Shown here in pieces: positions 1 through 8,021 of a stretch of DNA of 33,287 nucleotides (position 1 is the first letter of the stretch; every line of letters starts with the position of its first letter). The stretch spans positions 1-33,287 of IMG/VR virus record IMGVR_UViG_3300006484_000033. The stretch is one strand, 5' to 3'. Source of the DNA: a virus. The translations under genes and the position numbers were made by a program. The notes beneath the pieces were generated by a model. The model made no database searches. It saw only the letters and a program-made list of their open reading frames with translations, and was not told where the DNA came from.

Positions 1-955
1 TCTGCACATTAGCCGGGCCAGTTGAATTCATATGTAATGGGCCATCAGTTGCAGCGCGTATACCATCACCACCCGCCTGAATGTTAATGCCTTGGTCTGC
101 TTGCATATTGATATTGCCTTGCGCATGGAAATTAATATCCTGTGCTGATGCAACACTAAAGCTATTCTCACTATAAATGTCAATGCAGCCAGCGGCGTTC
201 ATTTCAATATGTGTGCTACCGCCTTGGTTAGTAATAAAAATAATACCAGTACTGTCGTCAATAAGTATTTGTCCACCACCAGGTGTGCGTATACGAATGT
301 TCTGACTACCACTGCCATCAGCTGCGCCGTCATCCATTGTTAGTACTGCGCCGCCAGCAGTAGTAATGCCCATTACTTTACTTGGACTTTCACGTCTAGC
401 ACTACTCATGCTGTGACCGCGAACATAGTCTTGATCTAATCCTTGCTCAACTAATTTATCTTTGCGTTTCGTATCAGATGGCTTTGTTTGCGGAGCAGTA
501 TCATATGGATTCTGTTCTGCTACTGGTCCTAGCTCACCATCTTTGTTTTCACCACTTGCATTTCCACCCATATTATGGTTGGTTGGAGCAGTAATTAGGC
601 CGCCCATTAGTACACCTTGTGGCATACTTGGACTAAATTGAACCACTACGTTTGTGCCTGGACTAGGCGGCTGTGGCCAAATACCAAAACTTGATGTTGA
701 AGATTCTTCGTCACCAACATCTTGCGATGTATTCTTTTGTCCAGACTGTCCACCCATAGGCGTGACCAGAAGAATAGTGTGTTCAGTAGGGGCTGAGTCT
801 AGTGATCCCAACTCGCCTATTCTAACAGTGATGCGACCAGTGCTGTTTACATCTGCATTATTAACAACAGTAGCAGTATACATACCATTTAAAATATTTG
901 TACTTGGAGAAACGCCGCGCTGAGTTGGTGTTACGTTGCCTGTTCTTGTTGCCAT
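1..955 (-). CDS. 5: gp5-like baseplate central spike (partial, 3' end outside window)
   Basis: Read on the minus strand from an ATG at 955 and open through base 1, giving 318 visible codons. Residues about 20-130 look like the OB-fold of the gp5/VgrG spike family, with a short beta-rich start (ILNGMYTATVVNN), GRITVRIGELG, and a closing stretch GTNVVVQFSP...GVLMGGLI. After a charged linker (KRKDKLVEQGLDQDYVRGHS) the protein goes directly into beta-helix-like sequence (GGGQILIDDSTGIIFITNQG, then alternating INFHAQGNINMQAD), as in the needle part of gp5. In T4 a lysozyme domain lies between these two parts. None is visible here. The ATG overlaps the stop of the upstream 593-aa gene by one base (TAATG), so translation is probably coupled. 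A lysozyme beyond base 1 cannot be excluded. The family call rests on fold-like pattern and context, not on a catalytic motif. Confidence 0.72.
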   Translation of the reverse strand, partial: MATRTGNVTPTQRGVSPSTNILNGMYTATVVNNADVNSTGRITVRIGELGSLDSAPTEHTILLVTPMGGQSGQKNTSQDVGDEESSTSSFGIWPQPPSPGTNVVVQFSPSMPQGVLMGGLITAPTNHNMGGNASGENKDGELGPVAEQNPYDTAPQTKPSDTKRKDKLVEQGLDQDYVRGHSMSSARRESPSKVMGITTAGGAVLTMDDGAADGSGSQNIRIRTPGGGQILIDDSTGIIFITNQGGSTHIEMNAAGCIDIYSENSFSVASAQDINFHAQGNINMQADQGINIQAGGDGIRAATDGPLHMNSTGPANVQ

Positions 956-2736
956 TATCTAAATCCCATCAATCTGTTCTTTACTACTTCTGTAGTCAAC
1001 TGTGTTTCTTTATTACTTGATAAAACTTGCGTAAATTTTCCATTTTGAAATCTTGAAACAATTTTCCAAACTCTGTATATTCCGCTAGTAGCTATATCTA
1101 ATCTTCCTCTATGTTGTCCAATTGGCGCAACTAAAGATTCATGTGGCAAATAATTTAAAAACACTATTAACGAATCTTGAGTAGCACTAGCTACACTATT
1201 AGTAACCAAGGGTTGGCCGCCGTCATCTACACCAGGCAATCCCATCCAGAACGGGTCACCTTTAATTGTCATATCAAATTGCATAAATGTACTGTTTAAT
1301 AGTGATTGATTTTCAGATTCGTCTTGCATTCTGACAGCATCAGTAGTACCAGTTGTTTCAGTCACACGTTGGGCAGTTGAACTTACTCCTTGATAATCGT
1401 ATACTGGCGCTATTGTTCCAACCAATGGTTTAAGTATTGAGTTTTCTAAAAATCCAGCCAACGCTGCAAATGGATTTTCTGTTGATGTTGTTTGCGGTTG
1501 AAAATCCTGATTAGCATCAGTGTATCCGACGCCACGAGACGGACTTAATGCATTGAAATAATTAAAATCATAAGACAAGTCAACGTTGAGTATTTCAGTG
1601 TTCAGGCCAGTAAACAGGTAGTCATATCTTTTGTTAGTAAATTGGGACATGTTACTAACTAATCTATTCTGACGTATTACGTCCTGTCTAAATGCAGTTT
1701 CAACAGCAGGAATGTCATTATCAATTCTTTCAAATGATTGAAATAAAACTACATTATATATAATTATTTCTCTTCTTTGATTTGTAGTTGGATCAGTTCT
1801 ATCATCTTGGTATTCCATATCTAAATTAACACGTATATAAGGTAGGTCCACAGTGCCGTCTGCTCGATTAGCATCATATAATAACTGATACCCTACTGAT
1901 TCTTTTGTAAGTGTTTCTTTAATAAAATTTGCTATGTTACTATTCGGACCGATAGTAAATGCTTTTTCTAAATTAGTGGTACTCGATGTTGCTGTGCCAT
2001 CAGAGTTTAAATCTGATATACCGCGCATGTTAGTTGGGATTAATCCAGCCATAGATCGATCTATCACAATTCTATGAATTTTTTGCGGTATTGCTGTTTG
2101 CGAGGTATCTGTAACTCTGATATTTGTTTCGTGTTGATTTAATGCCAGCTCTAAATTGCTTAGGAAATTGCCAACTGTTCTGGCACTGAAACTTATATCA
2201 GTTGATGTGATTGCACGTTCAACAGCGATGCGGTTGTTTAGGTTACCAGTCATATGATATCTTGCTCCTTCTGGACCAACTGTGGCATTTAATGCCGTCA
2301 GTCTAAATGGATAAAAAAACTTTCCTGGGTAATTAACAGGAATGCTTGATCCTGACTTTAACCCTTTAAACTCTAGCCGTAATACAAACAATATATTTTG
2401 TATTGCACTTGCATTTAGTGCGTTGCTATAACGCATTAATCTATCTGCCAATTCAAACCCCAAAGGTTCTGATAAATCAAAGTCAATAACAGACGTTTGT
2501 ACTGCGGTAGCTGCATCATTGCTAACAAGCGTACTGTGTAGCACTACGTTATCAATTAGATAAGAAGTAGTCACTCCTGACTTTGCTATAAGTATAGCCT
2601 TTCCAGAAGATAATGCACCTGCATCTTGACTTAACCATTGTAGTGGATCATCAGAAACTGCTGCCGTTACTGCATATAATGCGAAGTTATATGTCGGACT
2701 GTCTACTGTAGACATCCAATTATCTAATATTGCCAT
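955..2736 (-). CDS. large baseplate/hub structural protein (gp27 position)
   Basis: 593 aa, starting at an ATG 2 bp after the stop of the gp53-like gene. It is a soluble protein without signal peptide or membrane segment, with mixed alpha/beta composition. The N-terminus reads MAILDNWMSTVDSPTYNF and is followed by GKAILIAKSGVTTSYLIDN, which looks like a structural virion protein. It lies directly upstream of the gp5-like spike and overlaps it by one base. In contractile tails the hub protein that holds the spike (gp27 in T4, 391 aa) is usually encoded next to it, so by position this is the best hub candidate, though longer than T4 gp27. No residue-level motif proves this. A wedge component is the main alternative. 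Confidence 0.5.
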   Translation of the reverse strand: MAILDNWMSTVDSPTYNFALYAVTAAVSDDPLQWLSQDAGALSSGKAILIAKSGVTTSYLIDNVVLHSTLVSNDAATAVQTSVIDFDLSEPLGFELADRLMRYSNALNASAIQNILFVLRLEFKGLKSGSSIPVNYPGKFFYPFRLTALNATVGPEGARYHMTGNLNNRIAVERAITSTDISFSARTVGNFLSNLELALNQHETNIRVTDTSQTAIPQKIHRIVIDRSMAGLIPTNMRGISDLNSDGTATSSTTNLEKAFTIGPNSNIANFIKETLTKESVGYQLLYDANRADGTVDLPYIRVNLDMEYQDDRTDPTTNQRREIIIYNVVLFQSFERIDNDIPAVETAFRQDVIRQNRLVSNMSQFTNKRYDYLFTGLNTEILNVDLSYDFNYFNALSPSRGVGYTDANQDFQPQTTSTENPFAALAGFLENSILKPLVGTIAPVYDYQGVSSTAQRVTETTGTTDAVRMQDESENQSLLNSTFMQFDMTIKGDPFWMGLPGVDDGGQPLVTNSVASATQDSLIVFLNYLPHESLVAPIGQHRGRLDIATSGIYRVWKIVSRFQNGKFTQVLSSNKETQLTTEVVKNRLMGFR

Positions 2737-2738
2737 TA

Positions 2739-3026
2739 TTACCCAAACCTTATTGGTACTATTATCGTAATACCACTTTCGAAATCAATTATAGGATCTT
2801 TAAGTGTGTCGGGATTAAATTCTGCAAATACCCACCATAACTTGGAATTTCCGTACAAGCTGTGAGCAAGCAAGTCAGGCCTATTATTAAATTTATTTTC
2901 TATTATAATATTTTTTGTTTCATGATCCGCGACATCAACTACTGGTGAATTGTAAATACCTAAATATTTATTGTCAATTATAGCAGTGTTTCTATAGTTG
3001 CTGTCTGGGCTGTATTCAATTGCCAT
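2739..3026 (-). CDS. 53: gp53-like baseplate wedge protein, LysM-like
   Basis: 95 aa. The second half has the pattern of gp53 and tail LysM-type proteins: NRPDLLAHSLYGNSKLWWVF, then AEFNPDTLKDPIIDFESG and ITIIVPIRFG. This is the 'short-lived fold, YG-x-LWW, N-x-DP, hydrophobic P' layout seen in baseplate wedge or tail LysM proteins that clamp neighbouring subunits. T4 gp53 is about twice as long, so this is a minimal version. The ATG overlaps the stop of the upstream tube-cap gene by one base (TAATG), and the gene is followed 2 bp later by the large baseplate gene. It is part of the leftward late operon. Confidence 0.72.
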   Translation of the reverse strand: MAIEYSPDSNYRNTAIIDNKYLGIYNSPVVDVADHETKNIIIENKFNNRPDLLAHSLYGNSKLWWVFAEFNPDTLKDPIIDFESGITIIVPIRFG

Positions 3027-3634
3027 TACATAAATCCTCTGTTTAATCCAAGTCCGCTTTTATAATTACGTAATGAAAACCCGTTTCTAACTTTTGTAGG
3101 AGTATATTGTGTTGTTAACTCTATACTAACAATAAAGATACTAGGTATTGATGATCTCCCAATAACAGGTAAATCAAATGTAAGATAGTCACTGTCTTCA
3201 GGTAGAGCGTAGCTAAAACTTTTTACAATTACCGGCACGTTTCTTGCATGCAATGCCCCGTATGCACTAAGCATTAACACTCCAGGCGGTACTCCTGGAT
3301 TATTAGATGTTGCACCAAAGTCTGGCTTTGTTGCAGATTTAAAGAAATGCAATGCTGCGGCACTATATTGTGCTTCTGATTTGGTTTGTGCAGTAAATGT
3401 ACCAGTTAAACTAATACTGGGATTATTAGTGTTTATGAAGTAGTTTTGCTGATATACACTGTGTGTCATATCATATGATCCATAGTTTGCACTATGACTA
3501 ATCTGTATTGTAGGAGTATATGGAAAAACTACCCCACCTGCTGATGATAAAGGAGATAACACGCCGGTGAAACCGCCAAAGCCAGGGGCTAATAGCTTTA
3601 CCTTTTGATCACTAAGTACGCCGCTTGTTGTCAT
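3026..3634 (-). CDS. baseplate tail-tube cap/initiator protein (gp48/gp54-like)
   Basis: 202 aa. The N-terminus is flexible and Gly/Ser-rich (APGFGGFTGVLSPLSSAGG). It is followed by a beta-rich tube-like domain: PTIQISHSANYGSYDMTHS, QQNYFINTNNPSISLTGTFT, a helix with AALHFFKSATKPDFG, and VPVIVKSFSYALPEDSDYL. This matches the T4-like proteins that cap the baseplate and start tube growth (gp48/gp54 group, whose fold resembles the tube protein). It is shorter than T4 gp48 and gp54 (both above 300 aa), so which of the two it replaces is uncertain. It overlaps the genes on both sides by one base, which fits coupled translation with gp53 and the nucleotidyltransferase. Confidence 0.62.
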   Translation of the reverse strand: MTTSGVLSDQKVKLLAPGFGGFTGVLSPLSSAGGVVFPYTPTIQISHSANYGSYDMTHSVYQQNYFINTNNPSISLTGTFTAQTKSEAQYSAAALHFFKSATKPDFGATSNNPGVPPGVLMLSAYGALHARNVPVIVKSFSYALPEDSDYLTFDLPVIGRSSIPSIFIVSIELTTQYTPTKVRNGFSLRNYKSGLGLNRGFM

Positions 3635-4242
3635 TATGTCAATCTCTCTTCAATAAAATTAAAAATTTCTTGATCAAACTTGCCAAAAAACTGCTGAAAT
3701 ACTTGTGCTTTTTGCTTTGGGTCTGCGTCACTAGCCATCGTATCACGAAAATCTGTTGCACTCATCCCACCTGCTTCAACTGGCATTTTTACAAAATATA
3801 CACGATTCTCATCAGCTGCCTGTAATTCACCATGCGCATCAGGCAGAGGCGCAAGGGCGCCGCCACTCATTAACCTATCGTCATCTTTTTCACTAAACGC
3901 CAACACTACCGCAGTTTCGTTTGGTTTACGGCCTATAAGTTCTATGTTTGGGCGGTATGGGCTTGTGTTCAATATATGATTTGCTGGTATGTTAAACATT
4001 TTACTGATAATCGCTGCCTTCTCATCAAAATTAAATGGGTTCTTACTATAGTCACCCGCCATTTGTTGTTTTTGCGCATCTTTGCTAAAAGTGGTAGCAA
4101 TAAATACATTAGCAGCGCCAAAACGTGACACTAGCTTTTTGTATAATGCATAATGTCCTTGGTGCATAGGTTGAAAACGACCTCCGTAGAATACGGCGAC
4201 GTTGTTAGTTGTACTTTCAGCGATAAGGTCATGATAGCGCAT
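3634..4242 (-). CDS. nucleotidyltransferase (cytidylyltransferase/NadR-like fold)
   Basis: 202 aa from the ATG at 4242, chosen over an in-frame start at 4284 because AGGAG lies 7 nt upstream of it and a late promoter lies between the two. Residues 15-36 carry the hallmark VAVFYGGRFQPMHQGHYALY with the H27-x-x-H30 (HxGH-type) nucleotide-binding motif. MSATDFRD near residue 165 resembles the C-terminal (I/M)SxTxxR motif of the family. Members transfer NMP groups to make NAD, FAD, CoA or CDP-alcohols. Phage versions are often NMN adenylyltransferase-like, but the substrate here is not decided by the sequence. It is first in a late operon whose other members are all baseplate proteins, with one-base overlap to the next gene, which is unusual for a metabolic enzyme. 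Confidence 0.8.
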   Translation of the reverse strand: MRYHDLIAESTTNNVAVFYGGRFQPMHQGHYALYKKLVSRFGAANVFIATTFSKDAQKQQMAGDYSKNPFNFDEKAAIISKMFNIPANHILNTSPYRPNIELIGRKPNETAVVLAFSEKDDDRLMSGGALAPLPDAHGELQAADENRVYFVKMPVEAGGMSATDFRDTMASDADPKQKAQVFQQFFGKFDQEIFNFIEERLT

Positions 4243-4268
4243 TTGGGATCTCCTGTGTATTGTATATG

Positions 4269-4276
4269 TATTTATT
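4269..4276 (-). promoter_or_regulatory. late promoter, AATAAATA
   Basis: Minus-strand AATAAATAC, close to the T4 late consensus TATAAATA. Transcription would start near 4262, about 20 nt before the nucleotidyltransferase ATG, leaving room for the AGGAG ribosome site. Confidence 0.6.
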
Positions 4277-4291
4277 ACTATCAAATACCGG

Positions 4292-4320
4292 TTGACACAT
4301 AAAAGTAGATGTGCTATGCT
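4292..4320 (+). promoter_or_regulatory. sigma70-type promoter with extended -10
   Basis: A perfect -35 TTGACA at 4292-4297, a 17-bp spacer, and -10 TATGCT at 4315-4320 preceded by TG (4312-4313), the extended -10 form. The predicted start lies near 4327, giving a leader of about 20 nt before the gp55 ATG at 4347, with AGGAG at 4331-4335. This is the form expected of a host-RNA-polymerase early promoter. Confidence 0.72.
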
Positions 4321-4346
4321 AAAAGTTAATAGGAGAATTATTCTGA

Positions 4347-5186
4347 ATGGCTAGATCAACTACACATTACCTTTCCAACAAAGAAATACTAAAAGAAATA
4401 CACAATAGTAAAATGAGTTACTGCTGGGTCAAAGATGAAAAATATTATTACTTTGATCATATTGTCGACTCAATTGACGAGATTAATCCAGAAGCAATAC
4501 AATTAGCCAAGGAGAATCGAGCAGCACGTATGCAAAAACTTGCGTATGAAGCTGAAGTAAGAGAATGGGAAAAGGGCTTAACTGGCAAAAAAACAAAGCC
4601 ACGTGCAGCTGAGTTTATAGTCGATGTAGAATCCATCGCTGACACTGATGTAGTCTTTAGGCTTATGACATTCGAGCATGTTCCGGAAGAAAAGCGTAAG
4701 ACAAATCCAAAAACAGTAGCAGACCATCATACTAAATGCAATTTTCCGCCATTTAAGCATTATGCTATAATGGATGGAGATCTAGGTGAAGTTTCACGTA
4801 GTCACTGGGAAGGTGGCCTAGATAACGGAAACTTTAGCGTTGAACACGGTAAAACTAACAATCGTTTGGCAACTATGTATATCAAATTATGTGAACGTTA
4901 CAGCATGCGTGGTAACTGGCGCGGATACACTTACGTAGATGAAATGCGAGGCCAAGCACTGTTACAATTATCTCAGATTGGTCTACAATTTAATGAAGCA
5001 AAAAGCCAGAATCCGTTTGCATATTATACTGCTGCGGTCAACAATAGCTTTACCCGAGTGCTTAACTTAGAAAAGCGTGGGCAAAACATTAGAGACGACT
5101 TATTGGAGCAAGCAGGATTAGACCCAAGTTCAACCCGTCTGTTTGGTGCAGAATGGGAAGCAATGCAACGAGAAAACTTAGAATAA
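4347..5186 (+). CDS. 55: late-transcription sigma factor, gp55-like
   Basis: 279 aa. The C-terminal 120 residues resemble T4 gp55, the sigma-like protein that directs RNA polymerase to TAAATA late promoters: NNRLATMYIKLCERYSMRGN, YTYVDEMRGQALLQLSQIGL, then NPFAYYTAAVNNSFTRVLN, matching the helical sigma region 2 layout (NPhAYhTxxhxNxFxR). The N-terminus also starts as expected with a short helix, YLSNKEILKEIHNSK. It is longer than T4 gp55 (185 aa) because of about 100 extra residues before the core, including a Lys-rich stretch and a segment with the pair CNFPPFKHY. The gene is led by a sigma70-type promoter and followed 12 bp later by gp47. The many TAAATA sites in this window are its expected targets. 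Confidence 0.85.
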   Translation: MARSTTHYLSNKEILKEIHNSKMSYCWVKDEKYYYFDHIVDSIDEINPEAIQLAKENRAARMQKLAYEAEVREWEKGLTGKKTKPRAAEFIVDVESIADTDVVFRLMTFEHVPEEKRKTNPKTVADHHTKCNFPPFKHYAIMDGDLGEVSRSHWEGGLDNGNFSVEHGKTNNRLATMYIKLCERYSMRGNWRGYTYVDEMRGQALLQLSQIGLQFNEAKSQNPFAYYTAAVNNSFTRVLNLEKRGQNIRDDLLEQAGLDPSSTRLFGAEWEAMQRENLE

Positions 5187-5198
5187 GAGTAAAAATAC

Positions 5199-6224
5199 AT
5201 GATGTTTGATGAAGCGGTATTATTTACCGATATCCACTTTGGTATGAAAAACAATAGTCGGCAACATAACGATGATTGTGAACAATTTATATACTGGATG
5301 ATTGACGAGGCACAACGGAGAGGTATTCGCAAATGCTTCTTTTTAGGAGATTGGCATCATAATCGTGCCAACATTAATGTAAGCACACTTAACTATACTA
5401 CTAGTAACTTACAACGTCTAAATGATGCTTTTGATGAAGTTATTATGATTACCGGCAACCACGACCTGTTCTATAGAGAGAAGCGTGAAATTCATAGTAT
5501 TCCCATGGTGGATTGCTACAGCAATATCCGTATGATCAATGATGGAATCTTTGAAGAAGACGGTGTTGCGTTTATTCCATGGCTTGTGGAAGATGAATGG
5601 AAAAGATTAAAAGAACTAAAATCGAAGTTTATTTTCGGTCATTTTGAACTTCCAAATTTTTACATGAACGCTATGGTACAAATGCCAGATCATGGACATG
5701 GTTTGAAAGCATCTGATATGTCCAAAGCAGACAAAGTTTTTTCAGGACACTTCCATAAGCGACAGGAACGCGGCAATGTCATTTATATGGGCAATGCTTT
5801 TCCTCACAACTTTAGTGATGCGTGGGACGATGCTCGTGGACTAGTTTTCCTCAAATGGGATGGTACGGTCGAATATAAAACGTGGCCGCAGGCGCCAAAG
5901 TATCGCAATATTGCGCTCAGTAAACTTATTGACAAACCTGATGAAATATTGTCTAATAACACATATTGTCGCATTAGTCTTGATGTTCCTATCAGTTACG
6001 AAGAAGCTAACTTTATTAAGGAAACATTTGCAAAGCAATACAATCTACGCGAGATTGCTCTTATGCCCAGCAAGAAGGACGATTTGTCACAAGAATGGCA
6101 GGAGAATGGAGATATTGCAATTGAAAATGTCGACAGTATTGTACTAACCCAACTCAACGCTATTGAAAGCACAACTATTCGCAACTCAATGCTAATTGAT
6201 ATCTATAATGGACTAAACAAGTAA
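5199..6224 (+). CDS. 47: gp47-like Mre11-type recombination nuclease subunit
   Basis: 341 aa, almost the same length as T4 gp47 (339). All metallophosphoesterase motifs are present in order: D11-x-H13 (FTDIHFG), G50-D51-W-H-H, G86-N-H-D89, G147-H-F, and S182-G-H-F-H186. With gp46 it forms the Mre11/Rad50-type complex that resects DNA ends for recombination-dependent replication. The start could be either of two adjacent ATGs (5199 or 5202). A weak AAGAG lies upstream. Its stop overlaps the gp46 start by one base, so the two subunits are probably made in step. Confidence 0.93.
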   Translation: MMFDEAVLFTDIHFGMKNNSRQHNDDCEQFIYWMIDEAQRRGIRKCFFLGDWHHNRANINVSTLNYTTSNLQRLNDAFDEVIMITGNHDLFYREKREIHSIPMVDCYSNIRMINDGIFEEDGVAFIPWLVEDEWKRLKELKSKFIFGHFELPNFYMNAMVQMPDHGHGLKASDMSKADKVFSGHFHKRQERGNVIYMGNAFPHNFSDAWDDARGLVFLKWDGTVEYKTWPQAPKYRNIALSKLIDKPDEILSNNTYCRISLDVPISYEEANFIKETFAKQYNLREIALMPSKKDDLSQEWQENGDIAIENVDSIVLTQLNAIESTTIRNSMLIDIYNGLNK

Positions 6225-7999
6225 TGATGAAAATTAAAAATATTACCGTAAAAAACTTCATGAGCGTGGGGAACGTCACACAAGCCGTGCAGTTTGACAA
6301 TGCTGGTCTTACCTTAGTTCTAGGAAACAATCTTGACTTAGGAGGTGATGGTTCACGTAATGGTACTGGAAAAACTACTATCATTAACGCACTGAGCTTT
6401 GCACTTTATGGCAATGCATTGTATAACATTAAAAAAGACAACTTGGTTAACAAAACAAACAACAAGCAAATGCTAGTGACTTGTGAGTTGCAAAAGGACG
6501 GTGTTAGCTATCGCATTGAACGTGGCCGGAGACCTAACGTATTTAGATTCATTGTCAATGACATTGAAAGCAATGCTGAAAGCACTGATGAAATGCAGGG
6601 CGAAGGACGTTTAAGTCAAGAAGCTATTGAACGTATGCTAGGCATGAGCCATACGATGTTTAAGCATATTCTAGCACTAAACACTTATACTGATCCTTTT
6701 CTAAGTATGCGGGCTAACGAGCAGCGTGAACTTATCGAACAGTTACTTGGTATCACACAACTTAGTGAAAAGGCTGAAATCCTCAAAGAACTAGTGAAAG
6801 CAACTAAAGAGGCAGTTCAGGAAGAAACATACAAAATACGTGCTATTGAAGAAGCTAATACGCGCATCGGTACTACCATTAAAGATCTAGAACGCCGGCA
6901 ACGTGTCTGGCTCAACAATAAAGAAAAAGTAATTGTTGATTTGGGTGTTGAACTATTGGCATTAGAACATATTGATGTTGAAGCTGAATTAAACGCACAC
7001 GCCGAGTTTGACAAATGGTCATTTAAAAAGACACAGTTTGATACAATTACTAGCGAAATTGCTAAACTTACTACTGCTAAAGAGCGCGAAAGTAAACGCC
7101 TAGTTAAAGCTGAAGAAGATTTGGCTGCGGCGCTTGCACACAAATGTTATGCATGTGGACAGGATTTGCACGATGACGCACATGACAAAATCGTTGCAGT
7201 AAAAACAGACATTGTCGCAGAATCTAAAGGCATTGTTGCTGAAAGTGAAAGCCAATTGACTGAATTCAAAGAGGGCCTTGTGCTTATTGGCGAAGTCGGA
7301 CCTGCTCCAAGACTGCACTATAATACAGTACAAGCAGCATATGAACACCAAGGAAAACTAAGTAAAATTAAAACAGATATTGAACGCAAGGAAGCTGAAG
7401 ACGATCCGTATGATGAACAGATTGCAATTATGCGCGACACTGGCTTGCAAGCTGTCGACTGGGATGAAGTAAACCGGTATGCCGATTTGAAGGAACATCA
7501 AGAATTCCTTCTTAAATTGCTAACCAGTAAGGATAGCTTTATTCGTAAAAAGATTATTGAACAGAACTTGAGCTTTCTAAATAATCGTTTAGAATACTAC
7601 ATTACTAAACTTGGCTTGCCACATGAAGTACAATTCCAGAGCGACTTGAATGTAAGTATTACACAACTTGGACAGGACTTGGATTTTGATAATTTAAGCC
7701 GTGGTGAACGAAATCGATTGATACTAGGTCTTAGCTGGTCTTTCCGCGATGTGTTTGAGAGTATGAATTATCCTGTTAACTTGATGTGTATTGACGAACT
7801 AGTTGATAGCGGCCTTGATACAGTTGGAGTAGAAAATGCCATGTCTGTTTTGAAAAAGATGTGCAGGGACCGACAGAAAAGTATCTTGTTGATCTCACAC
7901 CGTGACGAACTAATAGGCAGAACCGATAATGTCTTGAACGTCACCAAAGAAAATGGATTTACTACATTTGACACTGAAATAGAAGTTACTTCTATGTAA
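6224..7999 (+). CDS. 46: gp46-like Rad50-type ATPase of the recombination nuclease
   Basis: 591 aa. It has the split ABC-ATPase layout of Rad50/SbcC: Walker A GSRNGTGKTT at residues 43-52, two helical arms with a zinc hook C308-Y-A-C311 in the middle, the ABC signature LSRGE at 491-495, Walker B LMCIDE at 520-525, and an H-loop (LLISHRDE) near 555. The coiled-coil arms are short, as in T4 gp46 (560 aa). It powers end resection with gp47. The first ATG overlaps the gp47 stop, and a second ATG follows directly (6227). Confidence 0.94.
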   Translation: MMKIKNITVKNFMSVGNVTQAVQFDNAGLTLVLGNNLDLGGDGSRNGTGKTTIINALSFALYGNALYNIKKDNLVNKTNNKQMLVTCELQKDGVSYRIERGRRPNVFRFIVNDIESNAESTDEMQGEGRLSQEAIERMLGMSHTMFKHILALNTYTDPFLSMRANEQRELIEQLLGITQLSEKAEILKELVKATKEAVQEETYKIRAIEEANTRIGTTIKDLERRQRVWLNNKEKVIVDLGVELLALEHIDVEAELNAHAEFDKWSFKKTQFDTITSEIAKLTTAKERESKRLVKAEEDLAAALAHKCYACGQDLHDDAHDKIVAVKTDIVAESKGIVAESESQLTEFKEGLVLIGEVGPAPRLHYNTVQAAYEHQGKLSKIKTDIERKEAEDDPYDEQIAIMRDTGLQAVDWDEVNRYADLKEHQEFLLKLLTSKDSFIRKKIIEQNLSFLNNRLEYYITKLGLPHEVQFQSDLNVSITQLGQDLDFDNLSRGERNRLILGLSWSFRDVFESMNYPVNLMCIDELVDSGLDTVGVENAMSVLKKMCRDRQKSILLISHRDELIGRTDNVLNVTKENGFTTFDTEIEVTSM

Positions 8000-8009
8000 A
8001 CAACAACGG

Positions 8010-8017
8010 TATAAATA
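8010..8017 (+). promoter_or_regulatory. late promoter, TATAAATA
   Basis: An exact match to the T4 late consensus TATAAATA, ending 4 nt before the next ATG (8022). The expected start of transcription falls on or just after that ATG, so the mRNA would be leaderless or the translated start lies further on. Confidence 0.55.
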
Positions 8018-8021
8018 TAAG

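Larger units (their letters stand above)
4243..4346. promoter_or_regulatory. divergent early/late control region
   Basis: This 104-bp gap separates the leftward baseplate operon from the rightward gp55-47-46 genes. It holds a sigma70-like promoter on the plus strand and a TAAATA-type late promoter on the minus strand, about 20 bp apart. The two elements are listed separately. Confidence 0.65.

Noticed and set aside
654-923. Plus-strand 89-codon frame
   Set aside because: Lies opposite the gp5-like spike gene, has no ribosome site and a Pro/Ser/Cys-rich low-sense product; a shadow frame.
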